NCBI GenBank assembly: GCA_045536025.1
Contig: JAZSMT010000029.1
Span: 1-64,000 of the forward strand
Direction of reading: 5' to 3'
Length of the DNA: 64,000 nt
Source: HGM11412 sp045536025
GTDB lineage: Bacteria > Bacillota > Clostridia > Christensenellales > Borkfalkiaceae
In this document: piece by piece, positions 35,018 to 43,857 of the stretch
How positions within the stretch are numbered: position 1 is the stretch's first letter
Layout of the letters: each line of letters begins with the position of its first letter
The notes under the pieces: generated by a model
The model's database searches: none
What the model saw: only the letters and a program-made list of their open reading frames with translations
What the model was told of the DNA's origin: nothing
Translations under genes and position numbers: made by a program

Positions 35018-36444
35018 TTCGTTTTACCTATCAAAAGTTTAGAGCTTTTACCGCTTTTTGTAACTTCAGTTATTGAAATGTTTAGCTCCCTAGCGATAAT
35101 TTCGGCAACGTGTGGCTGGCAAAATCCGCCTTGACACCTACCCATACCAGCTCTTACCCTTCTTTTAACCCCGTCAACCGTTGTGGCTTTTGGGTTTTCG
35201 CAAACTGCTTTTACTATCTCGCCTTCGGTAATTTCTTCGCACCTACAAACGATTTTACCGTATCTCGAGTCTTTTTTGATAAGCGCGTTCTTCTCTTTTG
35301 CCGATAAATTCTTAAAGAAATAATCAGGTGCGCGCTTTCCGTCAAACTTCTCGTTTTTTACAAGGGGTAAAATATTAGATATAATATCCTCAACCACGTA
35401 TTTTGCAATCGCAGGCGCTGAAGTTAAGCCGGGCGATTCAATACCCGCAACGTTGATAAGGTTTTTGCAAAGCTTACTTTCCTCTATAATAAAATCGTGC
35501 CTATCGCTATACGCTCTAACGCCTGCAAACGAGGTAATAGTATTGTAGGTAGGAACGTTTTTGCATATCTCGTTTGCCGTTTTTAAAATAAACGAAAGCC
35601 CTGCTTCGCTCGTATAAGTTGAGCCGTTGTCTACAAGCTCTGCAGTAGGCCCAAGTAAAATATTACCATCAACCGTTTGCGTAACTAATATGCCTTTACC
35701 CTTTTCGGTGGGAGTTTTAAATATGGTGTGAGATACGAAATTGCCACTTTCTCGGTCAAGGAGTATATACTCGCCCTTTCTTCCGCCTATTTCAAAGCTA
35801 TCGTCCCCAAATATTTTTGCAATCTTTCCGCTATTTAAGCCAGCGCAGTTAACAACCGTTTTACAATCAACGGCTCTATTATCGCTTGAATATACTTTAA
35901 AGCCGTTTTCAAGCTTTTTAGCTGATACCACTTCGAAATCAAGTAAAAGCTCAGCGCCGTTATCCATAGCGTTGCCGATTGAGGCAATCGTTAATTCGTA
36001 TGGGCAAACGATAGCGCCTGTTTTAGCGTAAAGTGCAGCTACTGCACTATCGTTAATATTAGGCTCTAATTTTTTTAGCTCTTCTTTATTTATAATATAA
36101 AGATCTGATACGCCGTTTTTCTCTCCGCGCGCCTTAAGCTCTTTTAAAGTTTCAATTTCGTTTTCAGCATACGCAACCACGAGTGAACCGTTGTTTTTAT
36201 ACTTAACGCCAAGCTCACTTGCGTAAGCTTTCATCATTTTGCTACCTAAAACGTTAAACTTTGCTTTGTTCGAGCCCTCTTTTGCGTCGTAACCTGCGTG
36301 AACGATTCCGCTGTTAGCTTTGCTTTGCCCCATTGAAACGTCACACTCTTTTTCCGCTAACGCTACCTTTAAATCGTATTTAGTTAACTCTCTTAACACG
36401 GTTGCGCCTATTACTCCGCCACCGATAACCAACACGTCAAACAT
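35014..36444 (-). CDS. GlpA-like FAD-dependent glycerol-3-phosphate dehydrogenase
   Basis: A 476-residue DAO-fold oxidoreductase with VLVIGGGVIGATVLREL at the start, GQSKANSGIVHAGYDA and a C-terminal BFD-like [2Fe-2S] domain (IVCRCEEITEGE, GMGRCQGGFC). This is the architecture of clostridial GlpA. It likely passes electrons from glycerol-3-phosphate (or a similar hydroxyacid) to the FAD partner. The start is the ATG at 36444 with GAGGTAG upstream; the frame extends 14 codons more but over the promoter leader. Confidence 0.87.
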   Translation of the reverse strand: MFDVLVIGGGVIGATVLRELTKYDLKVALAEKECDVSMGQSKANSGIVHAGYDAKEGSNKAKFNVLGSKMMKAYASELGVKYKNNGSLVVAYAENEIETLKELKARGEKNGVSDLYIINKEELKKLEPNINDSAVAALYAKTGAIVCPYELTIASIGNAMDNGAELLLDFEVVSAKKLENGFKVYSSDNRAVDCKTVVNCAGLNSGKIAKIFGDDSFEIGGRKGEYILLDRESGNFVSHTIFKTPTEKGKGILVTQTVDGNILLGPTAELVDNGSTYTSEAGLSFILKTANEICKNVPTYNTITSFAGVRAYSDRHDFIIEESKLCKNLINVAGIESPGLTSAPAIAKYVVEDIISNILPLVKNEKFDGKRAPDYFFKNLSAKEKNALIKKDSRYGKIVCRCEEITEGEIVKAVCENPKATTVDGVKRRVRAGMGRCQGGFCQPHVAEIIARELNISITEVTKSGKSSKLLIGKTK

Positions 36445-36500
36445 AACTACCTCTAGTGTGCTTTTATATAAAATTATTATTGACATCTTTTATATTTAAA

Positions 36501-36529
36501 ATTATACTATAAACAGTCAATTTAATCAA
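36501..36529 (-). promoter_or_regulatory. Promoter of the glpA-like operon
   Basis: Minus strand: -35 TTGATT (36524-36529), 17-bp spacer, -10 TATAAT (36501-36506). Confidence 0.6.
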
Positions 36530-36604
36530 TATTGATTGAGGATATAATCGGTAAAGATATTTCAAACGCCTTTAGCGTTGACAAAATGCCCGAAATAGTA
36601 TATT

Positions 36605-36632
36605 AAAAAAGACTGCTCAAGCAGTCTTTTTC
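36605..36632 (-). terminator. Terminator of cysK
   Basis: AAAAGACTGC, TCAA loop, GCAGTCTTTT. It is symmetric, but only cysK on the minus strand ends here. Confidence 0.85.
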
Positions 36633-36633
36633 T

Positions 36634-37566
36634 TTATTCTCCATCAAAAAGTGGGGTTGAAAAATATCTTTCAGCGGTATCTGGAAGAACGGTTACAACC
36701 GTTTTACCTTTACCAAGCACCTTTGCAAGCTTTTTAGCTGCTGCTACGTTAGTGCCTGACGATATTCCGCACATAATACCTTCAAGCCTTGCCATATCTT
36801 TTGCCGTTTGAAGTGCCTCTTCGTCTGATACTATGCATATATCTTCATATATAGAGGTGTTTAAAACGGGAGGAATAAGCCCGTCGCCTATTCCCATTTG
36901 AATATGCGCGCTAACCGTACCACCTGCTAAAATTGCGGCGTTTTTAGGCTCTACCGCCCAAATCTTAATGTTTGGGTTTTGCGCCTTTAAAACCTCGCCT
37001 ATGCCCGTTATCGTTCCGCCCGTTCCAATACCCGAACAAAAGCCGTGAATAGGGCCTGCAACCTGCTCAAGTATTTCAAGCCCCGTGTGGTGGCGGTGAA
37101 CGGTTGGGTTAGCTTCGTTTTCAAACTGTTGAGGCACGAAAATTCTTGGATTTTCTTCCGCCATTTTAATAGCAGTTTTTAAACATTTATCAATGCACTC
37201 GCCGATATTTCCCGCGTCGTGTATAACGATAACGTCCGCACCGTAGTGGCGAACGAGCTTGCGCCTTTCCTCACTAACCGAGTCGGGCATAATTATAATA
37301 GTTTTATAACCTCTTACTGCACCAACGAGTGCAAGACCTATGCCTTGATTACCGCTTGTAGGCTCTACGATAATAGAGTCTTTAGTTAATATTCCTCTTC
37401 TCTCAGCGTCGAGAATCATATTGTACGCGGTGCGCGTTTTTATCGAACCGCCAACGTTAAGCCCCTCGAACTTTACTAGTATTTCCGCCCCGTTGGGGTC
37501 GGCAATTTTATTAAGCCTTATAATCGGGGTGTGCCCGATGGCTTGTAGAACGTTATTGTATATCAT
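36634..37566 (-). CDS. cysK: Cysteine synthase (O-acetylserine sulfhydrylase)
   Basis: A 310-residue PLP enzyme of the cysteine synthase family. The PLP lysine is K43 in GGSIKTR, where PGGSVKDR is more usual. The substrate loop reads PTSGNQGIGLA rather than TSGNTG. GIGTGGTITG and ISSGTNVAAA match the family. The substitutions leave some doubt about the exact substrate, but cysteine formation from O-acetylserine is the best call. There is no ribosome site close to the ATG; GAGG lies 18 bases upstream. A monocistronic unit. Confidence 0.88.
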   Translation of the reverse strand: MIYNNVLQAIGHTPIIRLNKIADPNGAEILVKFEGLNVGGSIKTRTAYNMILDAERRGILTKDSIIVEPTSGNQGIGLALVGAVRGYKTIIIMPDSVSEERRKLVRHYGADVIVIHDAGNIGECIDKCLKTAIKMAEENPRIFVPQQFENEANPTVHRHHTGLEILEQVAGPIHGFCSGIGTGGTITGIGEVLKAQNPNIKIWAVEPKNAAILAGGTVSAHIQMGIGDGLIPPVLNTSIYEDICIVSDEEALQTAKDMARLEGIMCGISSGTNVAAAKKLAKVLGKGKTVVTVLPDTAERYFSTPLFDGE

Positions 37567-37601
37567 ATTATTATAATACTACAACCTCATAAATTTTGCA
37601 A

Positions 37602-37630
37602 TAAAAAACAGCTTTTTACAGCTGTTTTTG
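37602..37630 (-). terminator. Terminator of the sugar transferase/aldolase fusion gene
   Basis: Minus strand stem AAAACAGCT/AGCTGTTT followed by TTTATT; the 5' arm overlaps the last codons. Confidence 0.75.
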
Positions 37631-39070
37631 TGCTTTAATATTTTCAACCACCTTTGAAACCGCTTCTTTTACCTCTTCACGGTTTTTTTCAAGATCGAAT
37701 TTGCCTACTTGACAATCTCTTTCAAACACCCTTATTTCATTAATACCTTCGGTAAACACCTTTTTAATATCATTAACATCGTGAAGAAGTTGAGTGTTAC
37801 AAAAACTTCTTGAAAGTATTGCCATAGACGAGCCTAAACGATAATGCTCTTTAATTACCATTTCGGCAGGCACCATACCTTTTCCTAGCGAGGCTATACC
37901 GCCAAAGCCAAATGGGATACCTTTTTGTTTAAACTTTTCGCAAAGCACATCAACCGTGCCGTTTACGAGTGGCTCAAACATAAAGTTTTGACCGTAACCA
38001 AGGCTTAAATCGTTAAGACCGATATGAATTTTATCAATACCAGAAAGCTCTAAAATCTCGTCAATAACCTCAACTGCTTCGGGCGTTTCTACTAATAAAA
38101 TAGTTTTAACTCTACCGTTTACCGCGTTTAAAAACCTCTTAACTTCAGATGCTGTTTTAAAATACGGTAGCATTATACAGTCTGCACCCGCTTTAACGAT
38201 ACTGTCAACCTCTTCCTCTGTAGAAGAATTCTCTTCGTCAGCGTCGTGCACGCGGTTACAGCGCGCTAAGACTTTTGAGTTTTTAACGGCTTCTTTAACG
38301 TGTTTAACGTCTAAAACCGTGTGGTGATTTTTTACGGTATTTCCTTTTTGGCGTTCTTCTTTTCCGATATATTCCATATCTACGAAGATATAGTCAACCC
38401 CCGCCTCGTCAGCAACCTTTGCAACCGCAGGGTTGTTAGTTATGTACATAAGCTCGAGATTTTTATTCTCTATAACCGTTGCACCCTTGTTTTCGTTGTT
38501 TGCACTGGTAAATACTTTACCTACCGTCATAAAGATAATCTTTAAATCAAGCCACAAGGATAAATTTTCAACGTAGTAAACGTTAAGTTTTATGCGCTTA
38601 TTCCACTCAACCTCTTTTCTTCCGTTAACTTGAGCCCAGCCGGTAATACCCGGGCGAACGTCAAACATCTTAAGTTGTTCTTCGGTGTATTTGTCGTACG
38701 TCCAAGGATGATAGGTAAGTGGAGGTCTAGGACCTATAAAGCTCATTTGCCCGAATAAAACGTTGAAAAACTGCGGAAGCTCGTCAAGCGAGGTAGCCCT
38801 TAAGAACTTACCTATCTTCGTAACGCGCTTATCACTTTTATCCGAGTATACGCCACTACCCGTTTTTTCCGCACCGACGCACATCGACCTAAACTTGTAA
38901 ATGTTAAATATTTTACCTTTTTTACCTATACGTTGTTGTTTAAAAATAACTGGGCCTTTGCTATCAATCTTTACGGCAATAGATAAAATAAGCAAGATCG
39001 GAGAGAGTATTATTATCGCAAGTAAGGACAAAATAACGTCGAATAATCTTTTGAAAAAATACCTATACAC
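37616..39070 (-). CDS. Fusion of a polyprenyl-phosphate sugar-1-phosphate transferase with an HpcH/HpaI-type aldolase
   Basis: A 484-residue protein, counted from the GTG at 39070 (AGGTG upstream); longer versions would read through tRNA-Gly. Residues 1-190 are a WcaJ/PglC-type initiating transferase (PF02397 family). One membrane helix (11-33) is followed by KFRSM (59-63), SLDELPQ (94-100), SFIGPRP (110-116) and VRPGITGWAQVNGR (138-151). Residues 205-450 form an HpcH/HpaI-type TIM barrel. It has FVDMEY, the metal ligands E328 (LLVET) and D354 (GLNDLSLGYG), and GFGGIASLG. A helical tail ends the protein. The first half would place a sugar-1-phosphate on undecaprenyl phosphate. The second would make or split a pyruvate-type aldol or act on a related oxo acid. 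The substrate link is unknown. Confidence 0.85.
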   Translation of the reverse strand: MYRYFFKRLFDVILSLLAIIILSPILLILSIAVKIDSKGPVIFKQQRIGKKGKIFNIYKFRSMCVGAEKTGSGVYSDKSDKRVTKIGKFLRATSLDELPQFFNVLFGQMSFIGPRPPLTYHPWTYDKYTEEQLKMFDVRPGITGWAQVNGRKEVEWNKRIKLNVYYVENLSLWLDLKIIFMTVGKVFTSANNENKGATVIENKNLELMYITNNPAVAKVADEAGVDYIFVDMEYIGKEERQKGNTVKNHHTVLDVKHVKEAVKNSKVLARCNRVHDADEENSSTEEEVDSIVKAGADCIMLPYFKTASEVKRFLNAVNGRVKTILLVETPEAVEVIDEILELSGIDKIHIGLNDLSLGYGQNFMFEPLVNGTVDVLCEKFKQKGIPFGFGGIASLGKGMVPAEMVIKEHYRLGSSMAILSRSFCNTQLLHDVNDIKKVFTEGINEIRVFERDCQVGKFDLEKNREEVKEAVSKVVENIKAQKQL

Positions 39071-39118
39071 AAAACACCTACAAAACGATTGAGTAAGAAT
39101 ACGCCTCACTCGTAAATT

Positions 39119-39192
39119 TGGAGCGAACGATGGGAATCGAACCCACAACAACGGCTTGGGAAGCCGTAGTTTTGCCACTAAACTACGTTCGC
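39119..39192 (-). tRNA. tRNA-Gly (CCC)
   Basis: Cloverleaf on the minus strand: acceptor GCGAACG/CGTTCGC, anticodon loop ttCCCaa, GGTTCGATTCC T-arm, encoded CCA (39119-39121). It lies 48 bases upstream of the fusion gene, with only a weak hairpin between, so they may share a transcript. Confidence 0.93.
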
Positions 39193-39221
39193 ATAACAAC
39201 GTAAATTACATCATTGTAGTT

Positions 39222-39250
39222 ATTATATAATATAAACACACATTTTTCAA
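39222..39250 (-). promoter_or_regulatory. Promoter of tRNA-Gly (and perhaps the fusion gene)
   Basis: Minus strand: -35 TTGAAA (39245-39250), 17-bp spacer, -10 TATAAT (39222-39227). Confidence 0.65.
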
Positions 39251-39311
39251 GGGGGTTTGTTAAATTTGTGCGCAATTTTGGCAATTTTGTTAAAAAAAGT
39301 GTCGATTTTCA

Positions 39312-39365
39312 TAAAAAAACCGTAACGGTTTAAAAAGCGAGAACGAATTTAATCGTTCTCGCTTT
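39312..39365 (-). terminator. Double terminator of metY-metA
   Basis: Minus strand: first AGCGAGAACG/CGTTCTCGCT followed by TTTT, then AAACCGT/ACGGTTT followed by TTTTATG. Both lie just past the metA stop. Confidence 0.85.
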
Positions 39366-39372
39366 CATTATT

Positions 39373-40293
39373 TTACTTTTTAATTTTAGATACGTCGTAC
39401 GGCGTAGACTGATAAACGAAATAATTAAGCCAGTTGTAAAAGAGTAAATTTGCGTGTGCGCGCCAAGTAACTATAGGTGCAATTTCGTCGTTATCGCTAG
39501 GAAAATAGTTTTTGGGAACGTTTGGATTAAGACCTGCAAGTTTATCCCTTTCATACTCTTTTTTAAGAGTATCTGCGTCGTATTCCGAGTGCCCCGTTAT
39601 AAATACCTGCGAATTGTCAAGCGATTTCATAAGGTAAACGCCAGCCTCGTCCGATTCTGCTAAAACCTTTATGTCTTTTACCGAATAAACTTCCTCTCTA
39701 TCAACTCCGCTGTGGCGCGAGTGAGGAGCGTAAAACAAATCGTCAAACCCTCTAACGAGCATTGATTTTTTATCTACGATTTTATGGCTATAAACGCCCG
39801 ATAGCTTACTATTTAGCATAACTTTTTTAACGCCGTAATAATAGTAAAGCCCTGCTTGAGCCGCCCAGCAAATAAACACCGTGCTGTGAACGTTGGTTTT
39901 CGTCCACTCGAAAATTTCGGTGAGTTCTTGCCAATAATCAACCTTTTCAAAATCTAATTGCTCAACGGGCGCGCCCGTTATCACCATGCCGTCAAACTTT
40001 TCACTTTTAATCTCGTCAAAAGTCTTATAAAAGGCAATCATATGCTCTTTCGAGGTGTTTTTAGACTCGTGCGACGACGTTTTAAGTAAAGTAAGCTCTA
40101 CTTGTAAAGGCGTGTTACCAAGTAGCCTCGAAAACTGCGTTTCGGTAACGATTTTAGTGGGCATTAAATTAAGTAATACGATTTTAAGCGGTCTTATATC
40201 CTGCGTTTCCGCCCTAAACTCGTTCATAACGAAAATATTTTCGTTAAATAACTGTTCGGCGGCAGGTAGACCGTTTGGAATTTTTATAGGCAT
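39373..40293 (-). CDS. metA: Homoserine O-acyltransferase MetA
   Basis: A 306-residue homoserine acyltransferase of the MetA (glutamine amidotransferase-like) family. It activates homoserine for methionine synthesis. The nucleophile lies in FICWAAQAGLYYYYG, the catalytic His in VFITGHSEYD, and NLMPTKI and TGAPVEQL are family signatures. Acetyl rather than succinyl transfer is inferred from the adjacent O-acetylhomoserine sulfhydrylase. AAGGAG precedes the ATG, nine bases after metY. Confidence 0.95.
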   Translation of the reverse strand: MPIKIPNGLPAAEQLFNENIFVMNEFRAETQDIRPLKIVLLNLMPTKIVTETQFSRLLGNTPLQVELTLLKTSSHESKNTSKEHMIAFYKTFDEIKSEKFDGMVITGAPVEQLDFEKVDYWQELTEIFEWTKTNVHSTVFICWAAQAGLYYYYGVKKVMLNSKLSGVYSHKIVDKKSMLVRGFDDLFYAPHSRHSGVDREEVYSVKDIKVLAESDEAGVYLMKSLDNSQVFITGHSEYDADTLKKEYERDKLAGLNPNVPKNYFPSDNDEIAPIVTWRAHANLLFYNWLNYFVYQSTPYDVSKIKK

Positions 40294-40302
40294 AATTGCT
40301 CC

Positions 40303-41586
40303 TTATACGTTATCAAGTGCCTGTTTTATATCGTTAATTAAATCTTCGGCACTTTCTATACCGCAAGAAAATCTTATAAGCTCGGGTGCAATTCCTGCTT
40401 TTTTAAGCTCGGCATCGCTGAGTTGACGGTGAGTTGCATTTGCAGGGTGTAATACGCAAGTTCTAGCGTCTGCAACGTGCGTTTCAATAGCTGCAAGTTT
40501 TAAGCTCTTCATAAACTTTTCAGCGGCTTTTCTTCCACCCTTTACGCCAAAGCTTACTACGCCACAAGTGCCGTTAGGCATATACTTTTGAGCAAGGTCG
40601 TAGTATTTATCGCCCTTAAGACCAGGGAAAATAACCCAATCAATTCTATCGTCGCTATTTAAAAATTCAGCAACTTTTAACGCGTTTTCAGCGTGCTTGG
40701 GCATACGAACGTGTAAACTTTCAAGACCTAAGTTGATATAGTACGCGCTTTGCGGAGATTGCGTACAGCCAAAATCTCTCATAAGCTGAGCGGTAGCTTT
40801 AGTTATAAACGCGCCTTCAATGCCAAACTTTTCAGCGTAAACAATACCGTGATAGCTATCGTCAGGCGTGGTAAGACCTGGGAATTTATCTTTATACTTA
40901 AGCCAGTCAAACTTGCCAGAATCAACTACACAACCGCCGATTGTTGACGCATGCCCGTCCATATACTTAGTAGTTGCGTGAGTTACGATATCCGCACCCC
41001 ACTCGAAAGGTCTACAGAAATACGGCGTTGGGAAGGTATTGTCAACAATAAGCGGAACGCCGTTTTTATGCGCAACGCGTGCAAACTTTTCAATATCTAA
41101 AACGTGAAGAGTTGGATTTGCAATAGTTTCACCGAAAACCGCCTTGGTGTTAGGTCTAAACGCGCTTTGAATTTCCTCTTCAGTTGCCTCGGGCGAAACG
41201 AAGGTGAAATCAATACCCATCTTTTTCATAGTAACGTTAAAAAGATTATACGTACCGCCGTAAATAGAGGCTGAGGATATAACGTGATCGCCCGCGTTTG
41301 CAATATTAAAAACAGCAAAGAAATTTGCCGCTTGACCAGACGACGTGAGCATTGCAGCACTACCGCCCTCAAGTGCGCAAATTTTAGCAGCTACGTAATC
41401 GCACGTGGGGTTTTGAAGCCTTGAATAGAAATAACCCGATGCCTCAAGGTCAAATAATTTTCCCATATCCTCGCTGGTATCGTATTTAAAAGTGGTGCTT
41501 TGATAAATGGGAATTTCTCTCGGCTCGCCGTTTTTAGGGGTGTAGCCCGCTTGGACGCATTTAGTTTCAATATCGTAATTTTTCAT
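40303..41586 (-). CDS. metY: O-acetylhomoserine sulfhydrylase MetY
   Basis: A 427-residue PLP-dependent Cys/Met-metabolism enzyme. It converts O-acetylhomoserine and sulfide to homocysteine. SSASIYGGTYNLF, IVDNTFPTPYFCRPFEWGADIV and the PLP lysine in HATTKYMDGH are visible, as is the C-terminal RFSCGIESAEDL. GGAGG precedes the ATG. It opens metY-metA and follows the pnp terminators by few bases, so read-through or a promoter hidden in the pnp tail must feed it. There is no SAM riboswitch. Confidence 0.94.
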   Translation of the reverse strand: MKNYDIETKCVQAGYTPKNGEPREIPIYQSTTFKYDTSEDMGKLFDLEASGYFYSRLQNPTCDYVAAKICALEGGSAAMLTSSGQAANFFAVFNIANAGDHVISSASIYGGTYNLFNVTMKKMGIDFTFVSPEATEEEIQSAFRPNTKAVFGETIANPTLHVLDIEKFARVAHKNGVPLIVDNTFPTPYFCRPFEWGADIVTHATTKYMDGHASTIGGCVVDSGKFDWLKYKDKFPGLTTPDDSYHGIVYAEKFGIEGAFITKATAQLMRDFGCTQSPQSAYYINLGLESLHVRMPKHAENALKVAEFLNSDDRIDWVIFPGLKGDKYYDLAQKYMPNGTCGVVSFGVKGGRKAAEKFMKSLKLAAIETHVADARTCVLHPANATHRQLSDAELKKAGIAPELIRFSCGIESAEDLINDIKQALDNV

Positions 41587-41597
41587 AGTAGTCCTCC

Positions 41598-41664
41598 AAA
41601 TAAAAGCGCTCGGAACGACCGTTCCGAGCCAACTTTCAAGTTAAAACACTCGAAATCGAGTATT
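41598..41664 (-). terminator. Two hairpins after pnp, terminator and metY leader
   Basis: Minus strand: ACTCGA/TCGAGT near the pnp stop, then GCTCGGAACG/CGTTCCGAGC followed by GCTTTTATTT and immediately GGAGG of metY. The second hairpin can end pnp transcripts or, if incomplete, attenuate metY. Confidence 0.7.
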
Positions 41665-41666
41665 TA

Positions 41667-43760
41667 TTACATTTTTTCAAGAAGCTTAAGGTCAACGCCC
41701 TTGTCAGAAATTTTGATAATTTCAACCTTAACGGTGTCGCCGATTGATAAAACTTCTTCAACGCTGTTAATTCTTTCCTTACTCATTTTAGAAATGTGAA
41801 TCATACCGTCTTTACCAGGTGCAAGCTCACAGAAAGCGCCTATTTTTGGTAAAATTCTAACTACGGTAGAGATAAACATATCGCCAACCTCTAAATCTCT
41901 TACGATTGCGGTAATAATAGCTTTTGCCTTATTAGCGTTTTCCATATTTTCATCGTACGTTGCGATAAATACCTTACCGCTATCGTCAATATCGATTTTA
42001 ACGCCAGTTTCAGCGATAATTTTGTTGATTGTCTTACCACCTGAACCGATAACGTCCTTAATCTTTTCAGGATCGATAGTGAACGAAATGATTTTGGGAG
42101 CGTATTTAGAAAGCTCTTTATTAACTTCAGGTATGCACTCGAGCATCTTATTGAGAATATGTTGTCTACCCTCGTTAGCTTGCTTGATTGCTTGGCGAAG
42201 TATAGCCTCGTCAATACCCTTAATTTTAATATCCATTTGGATTGCAGTAATACCTTTAGTAGTGCCTGCAACCTTGAAGTCCATATCGCCAAGGAAATCT
42301 TCTAAGCCTTGAATATCGCTCATAACCGATACTTTACCGCTTTCAACGTCCTTGATAAGACCCATAGCAATACCTGCAACGGGGCGAGAAATGGGAACGC
42401 CTGCATCCATAAGTGCCATAGTAGAACCACAAACAGAGCCTTGCGAGGTAGAACCGTTAGAAGATAATACTTCAGAAACGAGTCTTATAGCGTAAGGGAA
42501 CTCTTCTTCACTAGGAATAACGGGCTCAAGCGCTCTTTCAGCAAGCGCACCGTGGCCGATTTCACGACGACCTGGGCTTCTTAAAGGTTTAGCCTCGCCC
42601 GAAGCGTAACCGGGCATGTTGTAGTGGTGCATATAACGCTTAGAAACCTCTTCGTCTAATCCCTCGAGCTTTTGAACTTCACTGATAGTGCCAAGCGTAC
42701 AAGTAGTTAATACTTGAGTTTGTCCACGAGTGAATACACCCGAGCCGTGAACTCTAGGAAGAACGCCGTGCTCGCACCAAATAGGTCTAATTTCAGTTAA
42801 AGTTCTACCGTCAGGTCTAACGCCGTTGTTGGTAATTTTAGCTCTAACTTTTTCTTTAGTGATGTAATATAAACTGTCTTTAATCTCTCTTGCCATATCG
42901 GGGAAGATTTCGGCAAAATGCTCTAAACAGTCTTTCTCAACCTCGTCTTGACGTTCTTGACGAACTTGTCTGTCAAAAGTATCAAGAGCGTAGTCAAGCT
43001 TAGCGCCAGCGTATGCGCGAACTTCACTATCGAGGTCTTCGGGGATTTTATATAAATCCATTTGAAGCTTTTCTTTACCGCAAGCTTTTACGATTTCTTC
43101 AATGAAAGCGCATTGACGCTTAATTTCTTCGTGTCCGAACAAGATAGCCTTAATCATTTGCTCGTCCTCAATTTCTTTAGCGCCTGCCTCAACCATCATA
43201 ATAGCGTCTTTCGTGCCAGAAAGGTATAAGCTAAGCTCGCTTTCTTCACGCTGTTTAACGTCGGGATTGATAACGTATTCGCCGTTTACCATACCAACGT
43301 GAACAGAGCCCGTAGGTCCTTGCCACGGAATATCCGAGATAGAAAGTGCAATTGAGCTACCAAGCATTGCTATCGGTTCGGGTGAAATATCAACGTCAAC
43401 CGATAATGCGGTTGCAACTACCGTTACGTCGTTAAATATTCCCTTGGGGAATAAAGGACGGATAGGTCTATCGATAAGTCTTGAAGTTAAAATAGCCTTA
43501 TCGCTTGCTCTGCCCTCTCTCTTTTTGAAACCGCCGGGGATTTTACCAACGGCGTACATCTTTTCTTCATAGTCCACGCTCAAGGGGAAGAAATCCATAC
43601 CCTCTCTTGCGGTGGGAGCCATAGTAACGTTCACCATAACTACCGTTTCACCGCATCTAATAAGACACGAACCGTTAGCTTGTTGAGCGTACTTACCTAC
43701 TTCAACGGAAACTTCTCTTCCGCCGATTTCAGTTTTGAAAACTTTAAAATTTTCTAACAT
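41667..43760 (-). CDS. pnp: Polyribonucleotide nucleotidyltransferase (PNPase)
   Basis: A 697-residue PNPase, the phosphorolytic 3'-5' exoribonuclease. Two RNase PH domains (the first with FFPLSVDYEEKMYAVGKIPGG-type signature, the second with LPRVHGSGVFTRGQTQ) are followed by a KH domain with GSGGKTINKI and an S1 domain ending LKLLEKM. Length matches the family. AAGGAG precedes the ATG. It follows rpsO, the classical order. Confidence 0.97.
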   Translation of the reverse strand: MLENFKVFKTEIGGREVSVEVGKYAQQANGSCLIRCGETVVMVNVTMAPTAREGMDFFPLSVDYEEKMYAVGKIPGGFKKREGRASDKAILTSRLIDRPIRPLFPKGIFNDVTVVATALSVDVDISPEPIAMLGSSIALSISDIPWQGPTGSVHVGMVNGEYVINPDVKQREESELSLYLSGTKDAIMMVEAGAKEIEDEQMIKAILFGHEEIKRQCAFIEEIVKACGKEKLQMDLYKIPEDLDSEVRAYAGAKLDYALDTFDRQVRQERQDEVEKDCLEHFAEIFPDMAREIKDSLYYITKEKVRAKITNNGVRPDGRTLTEIRPIWCEHGVLPRVHGSGVFTRGQTQVLTTCTLGTISEVQKLEGLDEEVSKRYMHHYNMPGYASGEAKPLRSPGRREIGHGALAERALEPVIPSEEEFPYAIRLVSEVLSSNGSTSQGSVCGSTMALMDAGVPISRPVAGIAMGLIKDVESGKVSVMSDIQGLEDFLGDMDFKVAGTTKGITAIQMDIKIKGIDEAILRQAIKQANEGRQHILNKMLECIPEVNKELSKYAPKIISFTIDPEKIKDVIGSGGKTINKIIAETGVKIDIDDSGKVFIATYDENMENANKAKAIITAIVRDLEVGDMFISTVVRILPKIGAFCELAPGKDGMIHISKMSKERINSVEEVLSIGDTVKVEIIKISDKGVDLKLLEKM

Positions 43761-43857
43761 TTTACTCTCCTTATATACTCTTTAACTCTAAAAATTTTCA
43801 CGCCCACGGCGAGAAAACAGTAAGTTTTTAAGTGAAAAAATCCGTTTCTTAAAATTG

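Noticed and set aside
39071..39199. N-terminal extension of the sugar transferase frame
   Set aside because: These 43 codons are a translation of tRNA-Gly and its spacer. The GTG at 39070 starts the family-like membrane helix.
41587..41666. SAM riboswitch before metY-metA
   Set aside because: The 80-base gap holds only two simple hairpins and the ribosome site; no SAM aptamer motif is visible.
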